A DNA stretch of 64,000 nt from Solibacillus isronensis (GCF_023715405.1 NZ_JAMBOC010000003.1:1-64000); one strand, 5' to 3'; positions 1-8,308 are shown, counted from the stretch's first letter. The notes: generated from the sequence alone by a model not told the origin. Numbers and translations: made by a program.

Positions 1-2
1 TT

Positions 3-78
3 GGAGGATTAGCTCAGCTGGGAGAGCACCTGCCTTACAAGCAGGGGGTCGGCGGTTCGAGCCCGTCATCCTCCACCA
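3..78 (+). tRNA. tRNA-Val (anticodon TAC)
   Basis: Complete cloverleaf: acceptor GGAGGAT pairs with ATCCTCC, the anticodon loop carries TAC, the T-arm has GGTTCGA and the CCA end is encoded. It is the first of a 14-gene array. A Val-Thr-Lys opening is typical of the array behind a 5S rRNA gene in Bacillales, so an rRNA operon may lie just left of the window. Confidence 0.97.
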
Positions 79-87
79 TTTCTAAAT

Positions 88-163
<76 letters not shown>

Positions 164-169
164 TTTAGA

Positions 170-245
170 GAGCCATTAGCTCAGTTGGTAGAGCATCTGA
201 CTTTTAATCAGAGGGTCGAAGGTTCGAGTCCTTCATGGCTCACCA
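170..245 (+). tRNA. tRNA-Lys (anticodon TTT)
   Basis: Cloverleaf with acceptor GAGCCAT/ATGGCTC, anticodon stem TCTGA/TCAGA, loop CTTTTAA giving anticodon TTT, and encoded CCA. Confidence 0.97.
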
Positions 246-295
246 GTTTTATAAAATTATACATACTGTCAGAGTAAATAGATCTTAAGCATTTT

Positions 296-370
296 GCGGA
301 AGTAGTTCAGTGGTAGAACACCACCTTGCCAAGGTGGGGGTCGCGAGTTCGAACCTCGTCTTCCGCTCCA
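296..370 (+). tRNA. tRNA-Gly (anticodon GCC)
   Basis: Cloverleaf with acceptor GCGGAAG/CTTCCGC, anticodon stem CCACC/GGTGG, anticodon GCC, discriminator T and encoded CCA. Confidence 0.97.
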
Positions 371-374
371 AAAT

Positions 375-463
375 GCCGGGGTGGCGGAACTGGCAGACGC
401 ACAGGACTTAAAATCCTGCGGTGAGTGATCACCGTGCCGGTTCGATTCCGGCCCTCGGCACCA
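375..463 (+). tRNA. tRNA-Leu (anticodon TAA)
   Basis: Class II tRNA of 89 nt with a long variable arm (GGTGAGTGATCACC). The anticodon stem CAGGA/TCCTG encloses anticodon TAA. CCA is encoded. Confidence 0.97.
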
Positions 464-490
464 TTTTATAAATCTTATCTCTAATAATGC

Positions 491-567
<77 letters not shown>

Positions 568-590
568 TAATATATTTTTACTGACATATT

Positions 591-667
591 CGGAATGTAG
601 CTCAGCTTGGTAGAGCACTTGGTTTGGGACCAAGGGGTCGTAGGTTCGAATCCTGTCATTCCGACCA
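591..667 (+). tRNA. tRNA-Pro (anticodon TGG)
   Basis: Cloverleaf with acceptor CGGAATG/CATTCCG, anticodon stem CTTGG/CCAAG, anticodon TGG and encoded CCA. Confidence 0.97.
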
Positions 668-675
668 TTATTAAT

Positions 676-751
676 GGGGCCTTAGCTCAGCTGGGAGAGC
701 GCCTGCCTTGCACGCAGGAGGTCAGCGGTTCGATCCCGCTAGGCTCCACCA
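676..751 (+). tRNA. tRNA-Ala (anticodon TGC)
   Basis: Cloverleaf with acceptor GGGGCCT/AGGCTCC. The G3-U70 wobble, the alanine identity element, is visible. Anticodon TGC; CCA encoded. Confidence 0.97.
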
Positions 752-770
752 TTTATATTTTATTCCCTTT

Positions 771-863
771 GGAGGTATACCCAAGTCTGGCTGAAGGGAT
801 CGGTCTTGAAAACCGACAGGCGGGTAACACCGCGCGGGGGTTCGAATCCCTCTACCTCCTCCA
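771..863 (+). tRNA. tRNA-Ser (anticodon TGA)
   Basis: Class II tRNA of 93 nt with a long variable arm. Acceptor GGAGGTA/TACCTCC, anticodon stem TCGGT/ACCGA with anticodon TGA, encoded CCA. Confidence 0.97.
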
Positions 864-889
864 TTTTTAATATTTTTACTTTAGATGTT

Positions 890-965
890 GGTCCCGTGGT
901 GTAGCGGTTAACATGCCTGCCTGTCACGCAGGAGATCGCCGGTTCGATCCCGGTCGGGACCGCCA
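890..965 (+). tRNA. tRNA-Asp (anticodon GTC)
   Basis: Cloverleaf with acceptor GGTCCCG/CGGGACC, anticodon stem CCTGC/GCAGG, anticodon GTC, discriminator G (expected for Asp) and encoded CCA. Confidence 0.97.
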
Positions 966-975
966 TTTTTTTTAT

Positions 976-1051
976 GGGTTTGTAGCTCAGTTGGTAGAGC
1001 ATTAGATTGAAGCTCTAAGTGTCGGCGGTTCGATTCCGTCCAAACCCACCA
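976..1051 (+). tRNA. tRNA-Phe (anticodon GAA)
   Basis: Cloverleaf with acceptor GGGTTTG/CAAACCC, anticodon stem TTAGA/TCTAA, anticodon GAA and encoded CCA. Confidence 0.97.
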
Positions 1052-1057
1052 TACTAT

Positions 1058-1134
<77 letters not shown>

Positions 1135-1143
1135 TAGTATTAT

Positions 1144-1219
1144 TCCGAAGTAGCTCAGTTGGTAGAGCATCCGGCTGTTAACCGGCAGGTCGCAGGTTCG
1201 AGTCCTGCCTTCGGAGCCA
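1144..1219 (+). tRNA. tRNA-Asn (anticodon GTT)
   Basis: Cloverleaf with acceptor TCCGAAG/CTTCGGA, anticodon stem CCGG/CCGG, anticodon GTT, discriminator G and encoded CCA. Confidence 0.97.
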
Positions 1220-1224
1220 ATATT

Positions 1225-1296
1225 GGCCCGTTGGTCAAGTGGTTAAGACACCGCCCTTTCACGGCGGTAACACGGGTTCGAATCCCGTACGGGTCA
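1225..1296 (+). tRNA. tRNA-Glu (anticodon TTC), no encoded CCA
   Basis: Cloverleaf with acceptor GGCCCGT/ACGGGTC, anticodon stem CCGCC/GGCGG and anticodon TTC. It is the last gene of the array and the only one without an encoded CCA: the sequence after the discriminator A reads TATA. Its 3' end must be completed by CCA-adding enzyme, as for a subset of tRNAs in Bacillales. Confidence 0.96.
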
Positions 1297-1310
1297 TATA
1301 CACTTGAAAG

Positions 1311-1346
1311 AAAACACATTGCAGATTTTGCAATGTGTTTTTTGTT
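1311..1346 (+). terminator. Rho-independent terminator of the tRNA array
   Basis: Inverted repeat AACACATTGCA / TGCAATGTGTT with a short loop, then a T-run. It starts 15 bp after the last tRNA and closes the array transcript. Confidence 0.9.
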
Positions 1347-1410
1347 AATTTAAAAATGAATTCAACATATGGAATTATTTGAAATACTGAATGTTAAGGA
1401 GTTTGAAGAA

Positions 1411-1833
1411 ATGAGTATGATAGTCTATATAGGCTTTAATTTTCCGATAAAACTAAATGAAGGTGATGTAGAACATGAATATGAAGTTGACTATGTTTGC
1501 CCCGATGCAGAACATCTTAACATAGTTAAACAAAAGCATTTTACGACACCTTATATCTTTGAGATTTTACAATTTGCAAATCCTATTTGGGAATTGACGG
1601 ACTATAATAAGGCTTATTCTCCACATAACTATGAAAAATCCAAAAAAAATTTTCTCGATTTATGTCATTATCTAAAAGAATTGCTCCCGAAAGGTGATAT
1701 TTGTGAAATATACATCTGCTGGGACGGAGAAGAAAATGAAGAGCTAGAAGTTGAATTGAAGATTAATTTAAATGATTTACAAATTGAAGCCATTGAAATA
1801 TATGAAAAGTGCTTTATTCATTTAGAAAACTAA
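1411..1833 (+). CDS. Hypothetical acidic protein, 140 aa
   Basis: I do not recognise this protein. It has no signal peptide or membrane segment and is rich in Glu and Asp, with a conserved-looking WDGEENEE stretch near the C-terminus. The frame is open from an ATG at 1369, but no ribosome binding site precedes that codon. AAGGAG at 1396-1401 lies nine bases before the ATG at 1411, so 1411 is taken as the start. The gene stands alone between the tRNA terminator and its own terminator at 1871. Its position directly behind a tRNA array, with AT-rich codon use, resembles small accessory genes inserted downstream of tRNAs; acquisition by transfer is only a possibility. Confidence 0.7.
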   Translation: MSMIVYIGFNFPIKLNEGDVEHEYEVDYVCPDAEHLNIVKQKHFTTPYIFEILQFANPIWELTDYNKAYSPHNYEKSKKNFLDLCHYLKELLPKGDICEIYICWDGEENEELEVELKINLNDLQIEAIEIYEKCFIHLEN

Positions 1834-1870
1834 AAGGTTAAATTTAGTATGAGTATTGTCATGAAAGGAA

Positions 1871-1916
1871 AATAATTAGAGGAACTTAATTTGCTGAGCT
1901 CCTCTAATTATTTATT
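1871..1916 (+). terminator. Terminator after the 140-aa gene
   Basis: A perfect 13-bp inverted repeat (arms 1871-1883 and 1900-1912, AATAATTAGAGGA and its complement) followed by a T-rich stretch. It lies 38 bp past the stop codon. The remaining sequence up to 2050 shows no gene. Confidence 0.7.
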
Positions 1917-2051
1917 TCAAAGTCAACAATTAATTTAACAGAGCCTTTTATTTAGTAAAGGGAAAAATGAAGGTTACCTGATAGACTGTCCAGCTGTAAT
2001 GAGGCCATACAAATAGTAAATCATACAGCTATTACAACTTTATACTTTAAT

Positions 2052-2116
2052 AAAAAACATCCTACAGACAAATCGCTTTCGGCATGGACGATTTATCGAT
2101 GTAGGATGTTTTTTTG
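2052..2116. terminator. Bidirectional terminator
   Basis: Long hairpin with outer arms AAAAACATCCTACA / TGTAGGATGTTTTT and inner AAATCG/CGATTT pairing. The A-run on the left and T-run on the right let it work on both strands. It probably ends the leftward gentisate operon, whose last stop codon is at 2237. Confidence 0.75.
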
Positions 2117-2236
2117 AGATATATTATAAAAGGGATGCGTGGAAAATTGTTCAAAGTTCAATTGTTATACTGTGTGATTATAAATGAAGAATTTTACGAT
2201 CTATAAAAATTGGGCAGAACTTTTATAGATGCTGCA

Positions 2237-3361
2237 TTAACGGAATGCTGCTTTAAATTCTCCAGTCACTTCCTGGTGCCCATTATTCGATTCATATGCT
2301 TGCTCGATTTCTAGTTCAAAACGATCCATAATCGGAATATCGTTTACAGAGAATAAGTAGGAATCTTTAGAAGCAAAGTGCTCATACCAAGCCCAGTTTG
2401 GAACTACGAAATAATCGCCTTTCTTCCAATCGAAGCGTGTACCATTTATAACCGTGTAGCCTTCACCTCTATGCACCTGATAAACAGTAGAGTGCGTGTG
2501 GCGTAAAGCCTTTGTATGCATGCCGGCTGGTAAGTGCTGCATACGTGTACCTAATGTCGGGTTGGCTGCTTTACCTGTAGAAGGATTAATATATTCAACA
2601 GCAAAACCATGATGCGGGTCCGGATCAAATGACATTAAGCCATTAATTCCTTCAACCGTACGATCCCATTTATAGTTGGCAAGTGGTGCTACTGTATACT
2701 TGTCATCTCCGACAGGGCGTACCATTCCTCCACGATAACGCTTTTCCGTGAAGTTATCCGGAATATTCGGCTCTTGTAAACCGCCTTCATAAGGATCGAA
2801 GAAAGTACCGCCGATTCCGTATAAAGTCGGGATATCCAGCGCGTCTGTCCATAACATCGGCTCATCGCCAACGTGTTCATGCCCGTGCCATAAACCTTTA
2901 GGTGTAATTAAAAAGTCGCCTTCCTCCATGAAAATACGTTCGCCTTGTACGATTGTGTAGGCGCCTTGTCCTTCAGAAATAAAGCGCAATGCTGATTGAG
3001 AGTGACGGTGAGATGGGGCTTTTTCACCCGGCAACAGCATTTGGACCGCTACGTAAATCGTTTGTGTAGTAGATGCCCAACCCCATGGCTGACGATATGT
3101 TAATCCTGGATTTTGGAAATAGATTGCACGACGTTCTCCACCACGATCTGGTGTAAAGATTTGTGCTGCTTCGCCCATTTTCTTTTTAATTAGTTCATCA
3201 CTCCAAAGGTAAGCTTGTGCTTGTGGCTTTGGTGTATGATTCATAATTTCCGGAATGGCTTCCCAAAGTGGACCTAAATGATATTGTTCAATGTCTTTCG
3301 TAAAATCCTTTACCGTGTCACTTTTCATAAACTCTTTTACTTCTTCTGATACTCCTGCCAT
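2237..3361 (-). CDS. Gentisate 1,2-dioxygenase
   Basis: Bicupin Fe(II) enzyme that opens the ring of gentisate (2,5-dihydroxybenzoate) to maleylpyruvate. The protein is 374 aa, a usual length for the family. The N-terminal cupin carries HRH at residues 118-120 and a further His at 159, the expected iron ligands. The second cupin carries an RHTHSTVYQVHRGEG segment near residue 290, a degenerate repeat of the first. The start follows AAAGGAGTGAAG. It is the second gene of a leftward operon, 62 bp behind the fumarylpyruvate hydrolase gene, which supports gentisate rather than 1-hydroxy-2-naphthoate as substrate. The related salicylate 1,2-dioxygenases cannot be excluded from sequence alone. Confidence 0.92.
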   Translation of the reverse strand: MAGVSEEVKEFMKSDTVKDFTKDIEQYHLGPLWEAIPEIMNHTPKPQAQAYLWSDELIKKKMGEAAQIFTPDRGGERRAIYFQNPGLTYRQPWGWASTTQTIYVAVQMLLPGEKAPSHRHSQSALRFISEGQGAYTIVQGERIFMEEGDFLITPKGLWHGHEHVGDEPMLWTDALDIPTLYGIGGTFFDPYEGGLQEPNIPDNFTEKRYRGGMVRPVGDDKYTVAPLANYKWDRTVEGINGLMSFDPDPHHGFAVEYINPSTGKAANPTLGTRMQHLPAGMHTKALRHTHSTVYQVHRGEGYTVINGTRFDWKKGDYFVVPNWAWYEHFASKDSYLFSVNDIPIMDRFELEIEQAYESNNGHQEVTGEFKAAFR

Positions 3362-3423
3362 ACATCTTCACTCCTTTAATAGTAATTGTTTGCAAAAAGA
3401 AAACCGTTTACCGTCCTGAAATG

Positions 3424-4374
3424 TTATACACCTACAGGAACGTTTGCAGCAGCCACTTTATTTTCCAATGCGCCAACTTTATCAATTTCAATACGGACAA
3501 CATCGCCGTCTTTCAAGAAAGTCGGAGGATTCATTGCAACCCCAACACCACCTGGAGTACCTGTTAAAATTACATCACCCGGCTCTAATGTCATTAAGTT
3601 AGAAAGGAAAGCAACTAGCTTTTGTACAGAAAATACTAAGTTAGCCGTGTTCGTTTGCTGGCGTACTTCGCCATTCACTGTCAATACAACAGATAACCCT
3701 GATGGATCCGGTAATTCATCAGCTGTTAATAAATAAGGTCCCATCGGTGCAGAACCGTCTACTGTTTTACCTTGCAGCCATTGTAATGTACGACGTTGAA
3801 TATCACGATAAGTCACATCGTTCGTAATTGTATAGCCGGCTACGTAATCCAGGGCGTCTTCTTCTGAAACATTACGGGCTTGTTTGCCAATAACAAATGT
3901 AAACTCTGCTTCATAATCAAGCTGTTCAGAAATCGGATAGAATGGAATATCATCATCCGGACCTAAAAGTGTGTTGGCAAATTTAGCAAAAATAACGGGA
4001 TGTGTTGGCAATTCACGGCCCATTTCCAGAATATGTTCACGGTAGTTGTGACCTACGCAAATGATTTTTCCTGGATTTAATACTGGTGCTCCAACATGTA
4101 CTTCGTTACGATCAAAAACCGCTTTTGTAATAGAAGCATTTGGATTCTCTAAAATGAAGTCGACAGCTTGTTGCGCCAATTCAATAGTTTTTTTCCCGCC
4201 TTCATAAATTCCATCTGTAGTTGCCGGCACATAAGCATGGGCAATTTCCTTATAACGATATTCACCTTCTGCTTGCAATTTCGCTTCAAAAGCATGGTTT
4301 AAATCGATTACTTGTTCCTTCACAATCGCTCCAGCACGTGTAATACCGTTCACTGTATAGTTGACTAATTTCAT
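3424..4374 (-). CDS. Fumarylacetoacetate hydrolase family protein, probable fumarylpyruvate hydrolase
   Basis: FAH-fold C-C hydrolase, 316 aa, expected to split fumarylpyruvate into fumarate and pyruvate at the end of the gentisate pathway. Family landmarks are visible: metal-binding LDYEAEF (E-x-E), YTITNDVTYRDIQ and the C-terminal VILTGTPGGVGV. The start ATG follows AAAGGAGGATAACT. It is the first gene of the leftward operon with gentisate dioxygenase. The maleylpyruvate isomerase needed between the two steps is not in this operon. A paralogue of the same family lies at 19015-19977. Confidence 0.85.
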   Translation of the reverse strand: MKLVNYTVNGITRAGAIVKEQVIDLNHAFEAKLQAEGEYRYKEIAHAYVPATTDGIYEGGKKTIELAQQAVDFILENPNASITKAVFDRNEVHVGAPVLNPGKIICVGHNYREHILEMGRELPTHPVIFAKFANTLLGPDDDIPFYPISEQLDYEAEFTFVIGKQARNVSEEDALDYVAGYTITNDVTYRDIQRRTLQWLQGKTVDGSAPMGPYLLTADELPDPSGLSVVLTVNGEVRQQTNTANLVFSVQKLVAFLSNLMTLEPGDVILTGTPGGVGVAMNPPTFLKDGDVVRIEIDKVGALENKVAAANVPVGV

Positions 4375-4401
4375 AGTTATCCTCCTTTATCGAAATAGAA
4401 T

Positions 4402-4418
4402 ACAAAGTTCTCTATTTA
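4402..4418. promoter_or_regulatory. Putative IclR operator, site 1
   Basis: The 17-mer ACAAAGTTCTCTATTTA occurs here and again, identical, at 4578-4594. This copy sits just downstream of a leftward promoter (TTGACT complement at 4448-4453, TATATT complement at 4424-4429, 18-bp spacer) that would drive the dioxygenase/hydrolase operon. The core AGAA-N7-TTCT is palindromic, as expected for a dimeric regulator. Confidence 0.6.
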
Positions 4419-4533
4419 AAGAAAATATAAAGTACTTTAGGTAGTAAAGTCAATATTTTTCAGAAAAATCTTTTAAATAAGTGATTTAGGACCTATTAAA
4501 ATCAATTAATTATCAGTAAATTTAGAAATATTA

Positions 4534-4562
4534 TTGACAAATGTTTCTCTTTTACGTTACAT
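4534..4562 (+). promoter_or_regulatory. Sigma-A type promoter of the monooxygenase gene
   Basis: TTGACA at 4534-4539, a 17-bp spacer and a weak -10, TTACAT, at 4557-4562. Transcription would start near 4569, just upstream of operator site 2. Confidence 0.55.
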
Positions 4563-4577
4563 TTTCATTATAAGTAA

Positions 4578-4594
4578 ACAAAGTTCTCTATTTA
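4578..4594. promoter_or_regulatory. Putative IclR operator, site 2
   Basis: Exact second copy of the 17-mer at 4402-4418, in the same orientation, 176 bp away. It lies between the predicted transcription start and the ribosome binding site of the monooxygenase gene, a position suited to repression or roadblocking. Confidence 0.6.
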
Positions 4595-4613
4595 TAGAAT
4601 CGGAGGTAATGAT

Positions 4614-5828
4614 ATGACAAATATTAGTGATGTAATTGTAGTTGGTGGGGGAATTGGCGGTTTAGCGACAGCGCTTTCAATAGTACAACGCACAGATAAA
4701 ACGGTAGCAGTATTAGAACAAGCACCTGCATTCGGAGAAATAGGAGCAGGTATCCAATTAGCACCTAACGCACTGCATGTATTGGACCAATTAGGTGTTA
4801 AAGAAGAAATATTGAATGTAGCGGTCGTACCGAAGCGCTTAGTGCTAAAAGATATTTATACGGCAAAGGAATTAGCTGTACTTGATTTGACTGACGGTTT
4901 CCAGGAGCGTTTCAAGCAGCCGTACGTTGTATTGCACCGCTCGGATCTACACCGTGTTTTATATGAAGCATGTTTGAAAAATAACCGTATTTCATTTAAA
5001 AACGATGAACAAATCCAAACAGTATCACAAACGCCAGGTCAAGTAACGATTACTAACCAACGTGGTGAGTCCTATACAGCAGAAGCAGCAATCGGGGCAG
5101 ATGGTATTAAATCAAATGTACGTAAGCTATTTTCTCAAGACGAAATGATCTGTTCAGAGTATGTAGCATACCGTGGGACATTACCGATTGAAGAGATTAC
5201 TGCTGAAGGCGATATTGCAATGGATGACGTTATTATGTGGATTGGACCAAACTTACACTTAGTACAATATCCTGTTCGTCGCGGTGAGTTATATAATCAA
5301 GTCGTTGTGTTCAAAACATATGACTATAAACCGGAAGGCGATTGGGGTACACCGGAAGAAATGCAACAACGCTTTGAAGGTGCACATCCGGATGTAGAAC
5401 GTGCGTTAAAATATATTTCGACTCAATTCCGCTGGCCGATGTTCCACCGTCTTCCAATTGAAAACTGGACAGATGAAAATGTAACACTATTGGGAGACGC
5501 GGCTCATCCAATGCTTCAATATTTAGCACAAGGCGGTGCTCAGGCACTTGAAGATGCATATGTATTAGGCGAAGCTCTGGAAAATGAAGCAACATACAAT
5601 GAAGCATTTCTACGCTACCAGAAAGAGCGCCAGCCGCGCACAGCAATGGTACAAAATTCAGCGCGTCGCTGGGGTGAAATTATTCACGCAAATACAGCTG
5701 ACGACCTTGACCGTGCGCTTGTGTTATTACGTGATCATTTATTCGGCAGTCACAAGGAAACAAACTATGATGTAGCAGACTTTTTATATAATTACTTCAA
5801 CACACGCAAAAGTGAAGTTAAGAGCTGA
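4614..5828 (+). CDS. FAD-dependent aromatic hydroxylase, probable 3-hydroxybenzoate 6-hydroxylase or salicylate hydroxylase type
   Basis: Group A flavoprotein monooxygenase, 404 aa. The Rossmann motif VVGGGIGGLA is at residues 9-18 and the second FAD motif LLGDAAHPMLQYLAQGG near residue 290. In this gentisate cluster the likely reaction is NADH-dependent para-hydroxylation of 3-hydroxybenzoate to gentisate; salicylate 5- or 1-hydroxylation is the alternative. Start ATG follows CGGAGG. It is transcribed away from the dioxygenase operon, and both promoters carry the same 17-bp element. It converges on the IclR gene across a shared terminator. Confidence 0.82.
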   Translation: MTNISDVIVVGGGIGGLATALSIVQRTDKTVAVLEQAPAFGEIGAGIQLAPNALHVLDQLGVKEEILNVAVVPKRLVLKDIYTAKELAVLDLTDGFQERFKQPYVVLHRSDLHRVLYEACLKNNRISFKNDEQIQTVSQTPGQVTITNQRGESYTAEAAIGADGIKSNVRKLFSQDEMICSEYVAYRGTLPIEEITAEGDIAMDDVIMWIGPNLHLVQYPVRRGELYNQVVVFKTYDYKPEGDWGTPEEMQQRFEGAHPDVERALKYISTQFRWPMFHRLPIENWTDENVTLLGDAAHPMLQYLAQGGAQALEDAYVLGEALENEATYNEAFLRYQKERQPRTAMVQNSARRWGEIIHANTADDLDRALVLLRDHLFGSHKETNYDVADFLYNYFNTRKSEVKS

Positions 5829-5843
5829 ATAAGGGAAAATTAA

Positions 5844-5876
5844 AAAGAGAAAGGGGATTAGTTCCCTTTCTCTTTA
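5844..5876. terminator. Bidirectional terminator between monooxygenase and IclR genes
   Basis: Inverted repeat AAAGAGAAAGGG / CCCTTTCTCTTT overlapping the last codons and stop of the IclR gene, serving both convergent genes. Confidence 0.75.
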
Positions 5877-6619
5877 AAGCCATATACAGTCGACATTTCT
5901 TTACTCATATCAATAATTTGCTGCATCATTTCAGATGAAGTGTCTGTAGGAACGTCCTCTTCAAAGCCAACAACTGTGATGGCACCGACAAGCTCATTTT
6001 TGTAATTGAGTATTGGTAAACCGATAGAGGAAACATGACGGACAAGAGGCTCGTGTGCAAACGAAAACCCGTTTTTGCGAATTCCTTTCAGCTCGCGTTG
6101 AAAAGCCGCAACATCAAAATTGGCAAGTTCATTTTGCTGAGCTTCAATCCAGTTCGTAATTTCCAAGGAATTAGCATAGGCCGCAAAAATTTTTCCTGTA
6201 GATGAATTAATCGGCAGTTTCGTACCGACTTGCGCACCGATACTTAAGCCAAAATTCGTATTCCAAATATTTGTGATAACCGGGGAATCATTTACCCAAA
6301 GCGATAGCAAAGTCGTCATATTTGTGAGATTGCTAAGTTCTTTAAAATAGGGTGTAAGGCGTTCGATAAAATCGTCGTTTTGCATGGCAGCATTCCCGTA
6401 TTCCAAAAATTTATAGCCGAGTGAATAGCTACCGGTCTTTTGATCACGATAAAGCAAATCTAACTGGATAAGTGTATTTAAATATTTATAGAGATTACTT
6501 TTAGAAATGCCTGTTTGTTCCTGAATATCGGAAAAACGTAGTGGGTGGTCGCTTTGCGCAACGACATCGATAATTTGAATACCTAATGCTAATGATCCGA
6601 TTGTAGTACTGCTTGACAT
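5858..6619 (-). CDS. IclR-family transcriptional regulator
   Basis: 253 aa. The N-terminal winged helix (about residues 5-65, with the segment IQEQTGISKSNLYKYL) is followed by an IclR effector domain (about 80-245) whose late SIGLPI and AITVVG segments are typical. It lies within the gentisate module and is the obvious local regulator; the effector could be gentisate or 3-hydroxybenzoate. The promoter region, 6620-6640, contains the 9-mer ATAGAATAC on the coding strand. The same 9-mer abuts the 17-bp operator candidate at 4402, which suggests autoregulation. The gene is divergent from the DinB-like gene, with a 52-bp gap. Confidence 0.88.
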   Translation of the reverse strand: MSSSTTIGSLALGIQIIDVVAQSDHPLRFSDIQEQTGISKSNLYKYLNTLIQLDLLYRDQKTGSYSLGYKFLEYGNAAMQNDDFIERLTPYFKELSNLTNMTTLLSLWVNDSPVITNIWNTNFGLSIGAQVGTKLPINSSTGKIFAAYANSLEITNWIEAQQNELANFDVAAFQRELKGIRKNGFSFAHEPLVRHVSSIGLPILNYKNELVGAITVVGFEEDVPTDTSSEMMQQIIDMSKEMSTVYGFKEKGN

Positions 6620-6671
6620 AGTATTCTATTCACCTTTCTTAAAAAGTCATTCAAAATAAGGAGATTATATC

Positions 6672-7181
6672 ATGAAAACTAATGTTATGGAAAAGAAGTT
6701 TGAAAGTTTCGAGAAAAGCATCAATAGTATGGTTGATCTAATAAGTGTAACAGAGAAGGATGTGCTGTATAAAAAACCATCCGAAGAAAAATGGTCGGTT
6801 ATGCAAATCGCTGCTCATATTATTGAAGCAATCGAGTTTTGGGTAGCCGATTTAGAAGCGTTATTAGTCGTACCAGGAGCAAAATGGGGACGTAACCATG
6901 AACATGTCCGTCGTTTAGCGGCGGTAGATGTAAATTATGTAGCGACTGTTTCAAAGGAAGAAGCGATTGAAAGGCTCAATGCGCTCATTCCTTTAGTGAA
7001 CGAAAGCTTTGCAAAAGTGCAACAGGAAGATTTAGAAAAAACTGCACCTAGCTACAACCCGAATTTTGATGGCAAGCCGTTATCATTTTTAATCAACCAT
7101 CTAATTATTTTGCATACTGAAAGTCACGTAGGGCAAATGCAGCGCCATTTAGAATTGGTACAGCCGCAAAAGGTAGAGTAA
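6672..7181 (+). CDS. DinB/maleylpyruvate-isomerase-fold protein (DUF664/MDMPI type)
   Basis: 169-aa four-helix-bundle protein of the DinB superfamily. A likely metal triad is visible: His49 in the IAAHIIEA helix and His148/His152 in LHTESH. The superfamily includes mycothiol-dependent maleylpyruvate isomerases and bacillithiol S-transferases. The gentisate pathway here lacks a recognised maleylpyruvate isomerase, and this gene lies inside the module next to the regulator. A thiol-dependent isomerase role is therefore an attractive inference, but a general thiol transferase or an unknown DinB function is equally compatible with the sequence. Start ATG follows AAGGAG. Confidence 0.7.
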   Translation: MKTNVMEKKFESFEKSINSMVDLISVTEKDVLYKKPSEEKWSVMQIAAHIIEAIEFWVADLEALLVVPGAKWGRNHEHVRRLAAVDVNYVATVSKEEAIERLNALIPLVNESFAKVQQEDLEKTAPSYNPNFDGKPLSFLINHLIILHTESHVGQMQRHLELVQPQKVE

Positions 7182-7308
7182 TAATGGAAGTATCCACTGT
7201 TTGATGTGCGTATAGTAAGGTATTATAAAGATACAATAGAGGGGCTGTCTGGAATGAATTTCGGGGCATGCCCTTTCTGCGTATAAAACAGTGGAAGCAG
7301 GTGGAAAA

Positions 7309-8304
7309 GTGGATGCAATAATAAAAACAGGGAATAAAGCAGTCTATCCGATTATTTTCCCTTCTGACTATAGTGGATTGGGGAGTATTAACTGTTATGT
7401 CTACCAAAATGGAGAAGACTATACATTAATCGATGCGGGCATTAAAAATGAGGAATTTGAGCAGTTTTTTTATAGGAAATTGAAAGAATATAATATAGAA
7501 ATTAATCAAATTACCGGTATTATTTTAACTCATTTTCATAATGATCATATCGGGGTAGTAAATCAAATAACGAATGATTACCCGATTCCTGTCTATGCCA
7601 GTGAAATTGCCATTCCTCGTTTGAAGTGTGAGCATGATTATTTACAGCAGAAGCTTAGCTTTTACTATGATTTGTATGAGCAATACGGGGTACCAGAATT
7701 TGGACGTGAACGAATGGCAAAAATGGAGAATACCCTTCAAAATAAAGAACAGGTGATGATCTATCCACCGATTATGAAACTGGAAGACGGGCAAGAAATC
7801 GGAGGATTACGCGTAATGACTGCTCCTGGCCATTCACCGGATTCAATTTGTTTGTTTGATGAGGAGACAGGATGGCTATTCGCGGGGGACTTTTTATTGG
7901 CTACTGGTATGACGAATGCTTTAATCGATCATGACGAATCAGGAGACATAACAAACCCGATTAGCCAATATATAGACTCGATTGAAAAAATGAAAGCATA
8001 CAATGTGCGCACTGTATTTGCCGGACATAAAGAGATTTATGAAAACTTGAATGAAGTGATGGAGAAAAGCTTAAGTAAAATAGAATACAAGCTGCAAAAG
8101 GTTGTATCCAAAATAGGTGAAGGAAATCATACGGCGAAACAATTAGGAGATGCAATCTATGGTGCCCGTTTTGCGAAGTATTTTACATTTATAATTTCAG
8201 AAATTATCGGATTAACGCTCCTGGCAGAACAGCGCGGTTTGATTGTGCGTGAGTTGCGGGACAGGGAATGGTATTTTACCGTTACAAGTTTGATTGAAAA
8301 ATAA
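7309..8304 (+). CDS. Metallo-beta-lactamase-fold hydrolase
   Basis: About 331 aa. The MBL signature THFHNDHIG is near residue 80, followed by the later ligands GHSPD, GDFLLAT and GHK. This makes it an MBL hydrolase of the glyoxalase II/YflN-like group with a C-terminal helical, winged-helix-like region. The frame is open from GTG 7291, which has no ribosome binding site; GTG 7309 is preceded by AGGTGG four bases upstream and is preferred, with modest certainty. The substrate is unknown. Proximity to the gentisate genes suggests thioester or lactone hydrolysis, but nothing in the sequence proves it. Confidence 0.8.
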   Translation: MDAIIKTGNKAVYPIIFPSDYSGLGSINCYVYQNGEDYTLIDAGIKNEEFEQFFYRKLKEYNIEINQITGIILTHFHNDHIGVVNQITNDYPIPVYASEIAIPRLKCEHDYLQQKLSFYYDLYEQYGVPEFGRERMAKMENTLQNKEQVMIYPPIMKLEDGQEIGGLRVMTAPGHSPDSICLFDEETGWLFAGDFLLATGMTNALIDHDESGDITNPISQYIDSIEKMKAYNVRTVFAGHKEIYENLNEVMEKSLSKIEYKLQKVVSKIGEGNHTAKQLGDAIYGARFAKYFTFIISEIIGLTLLAEQRGLIVRELRDREWYFTVTSLIEK

Positions 8305-8308
8305 ATGT

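Noticed and set aside
3386-3736. 116-aa plus-strand frame opposite the FAH gene
   Set aside because: It is antisense to conserved FAH coding sequence and overlaps the ribosome binding site region of the dioxygenase gene on the other strand.
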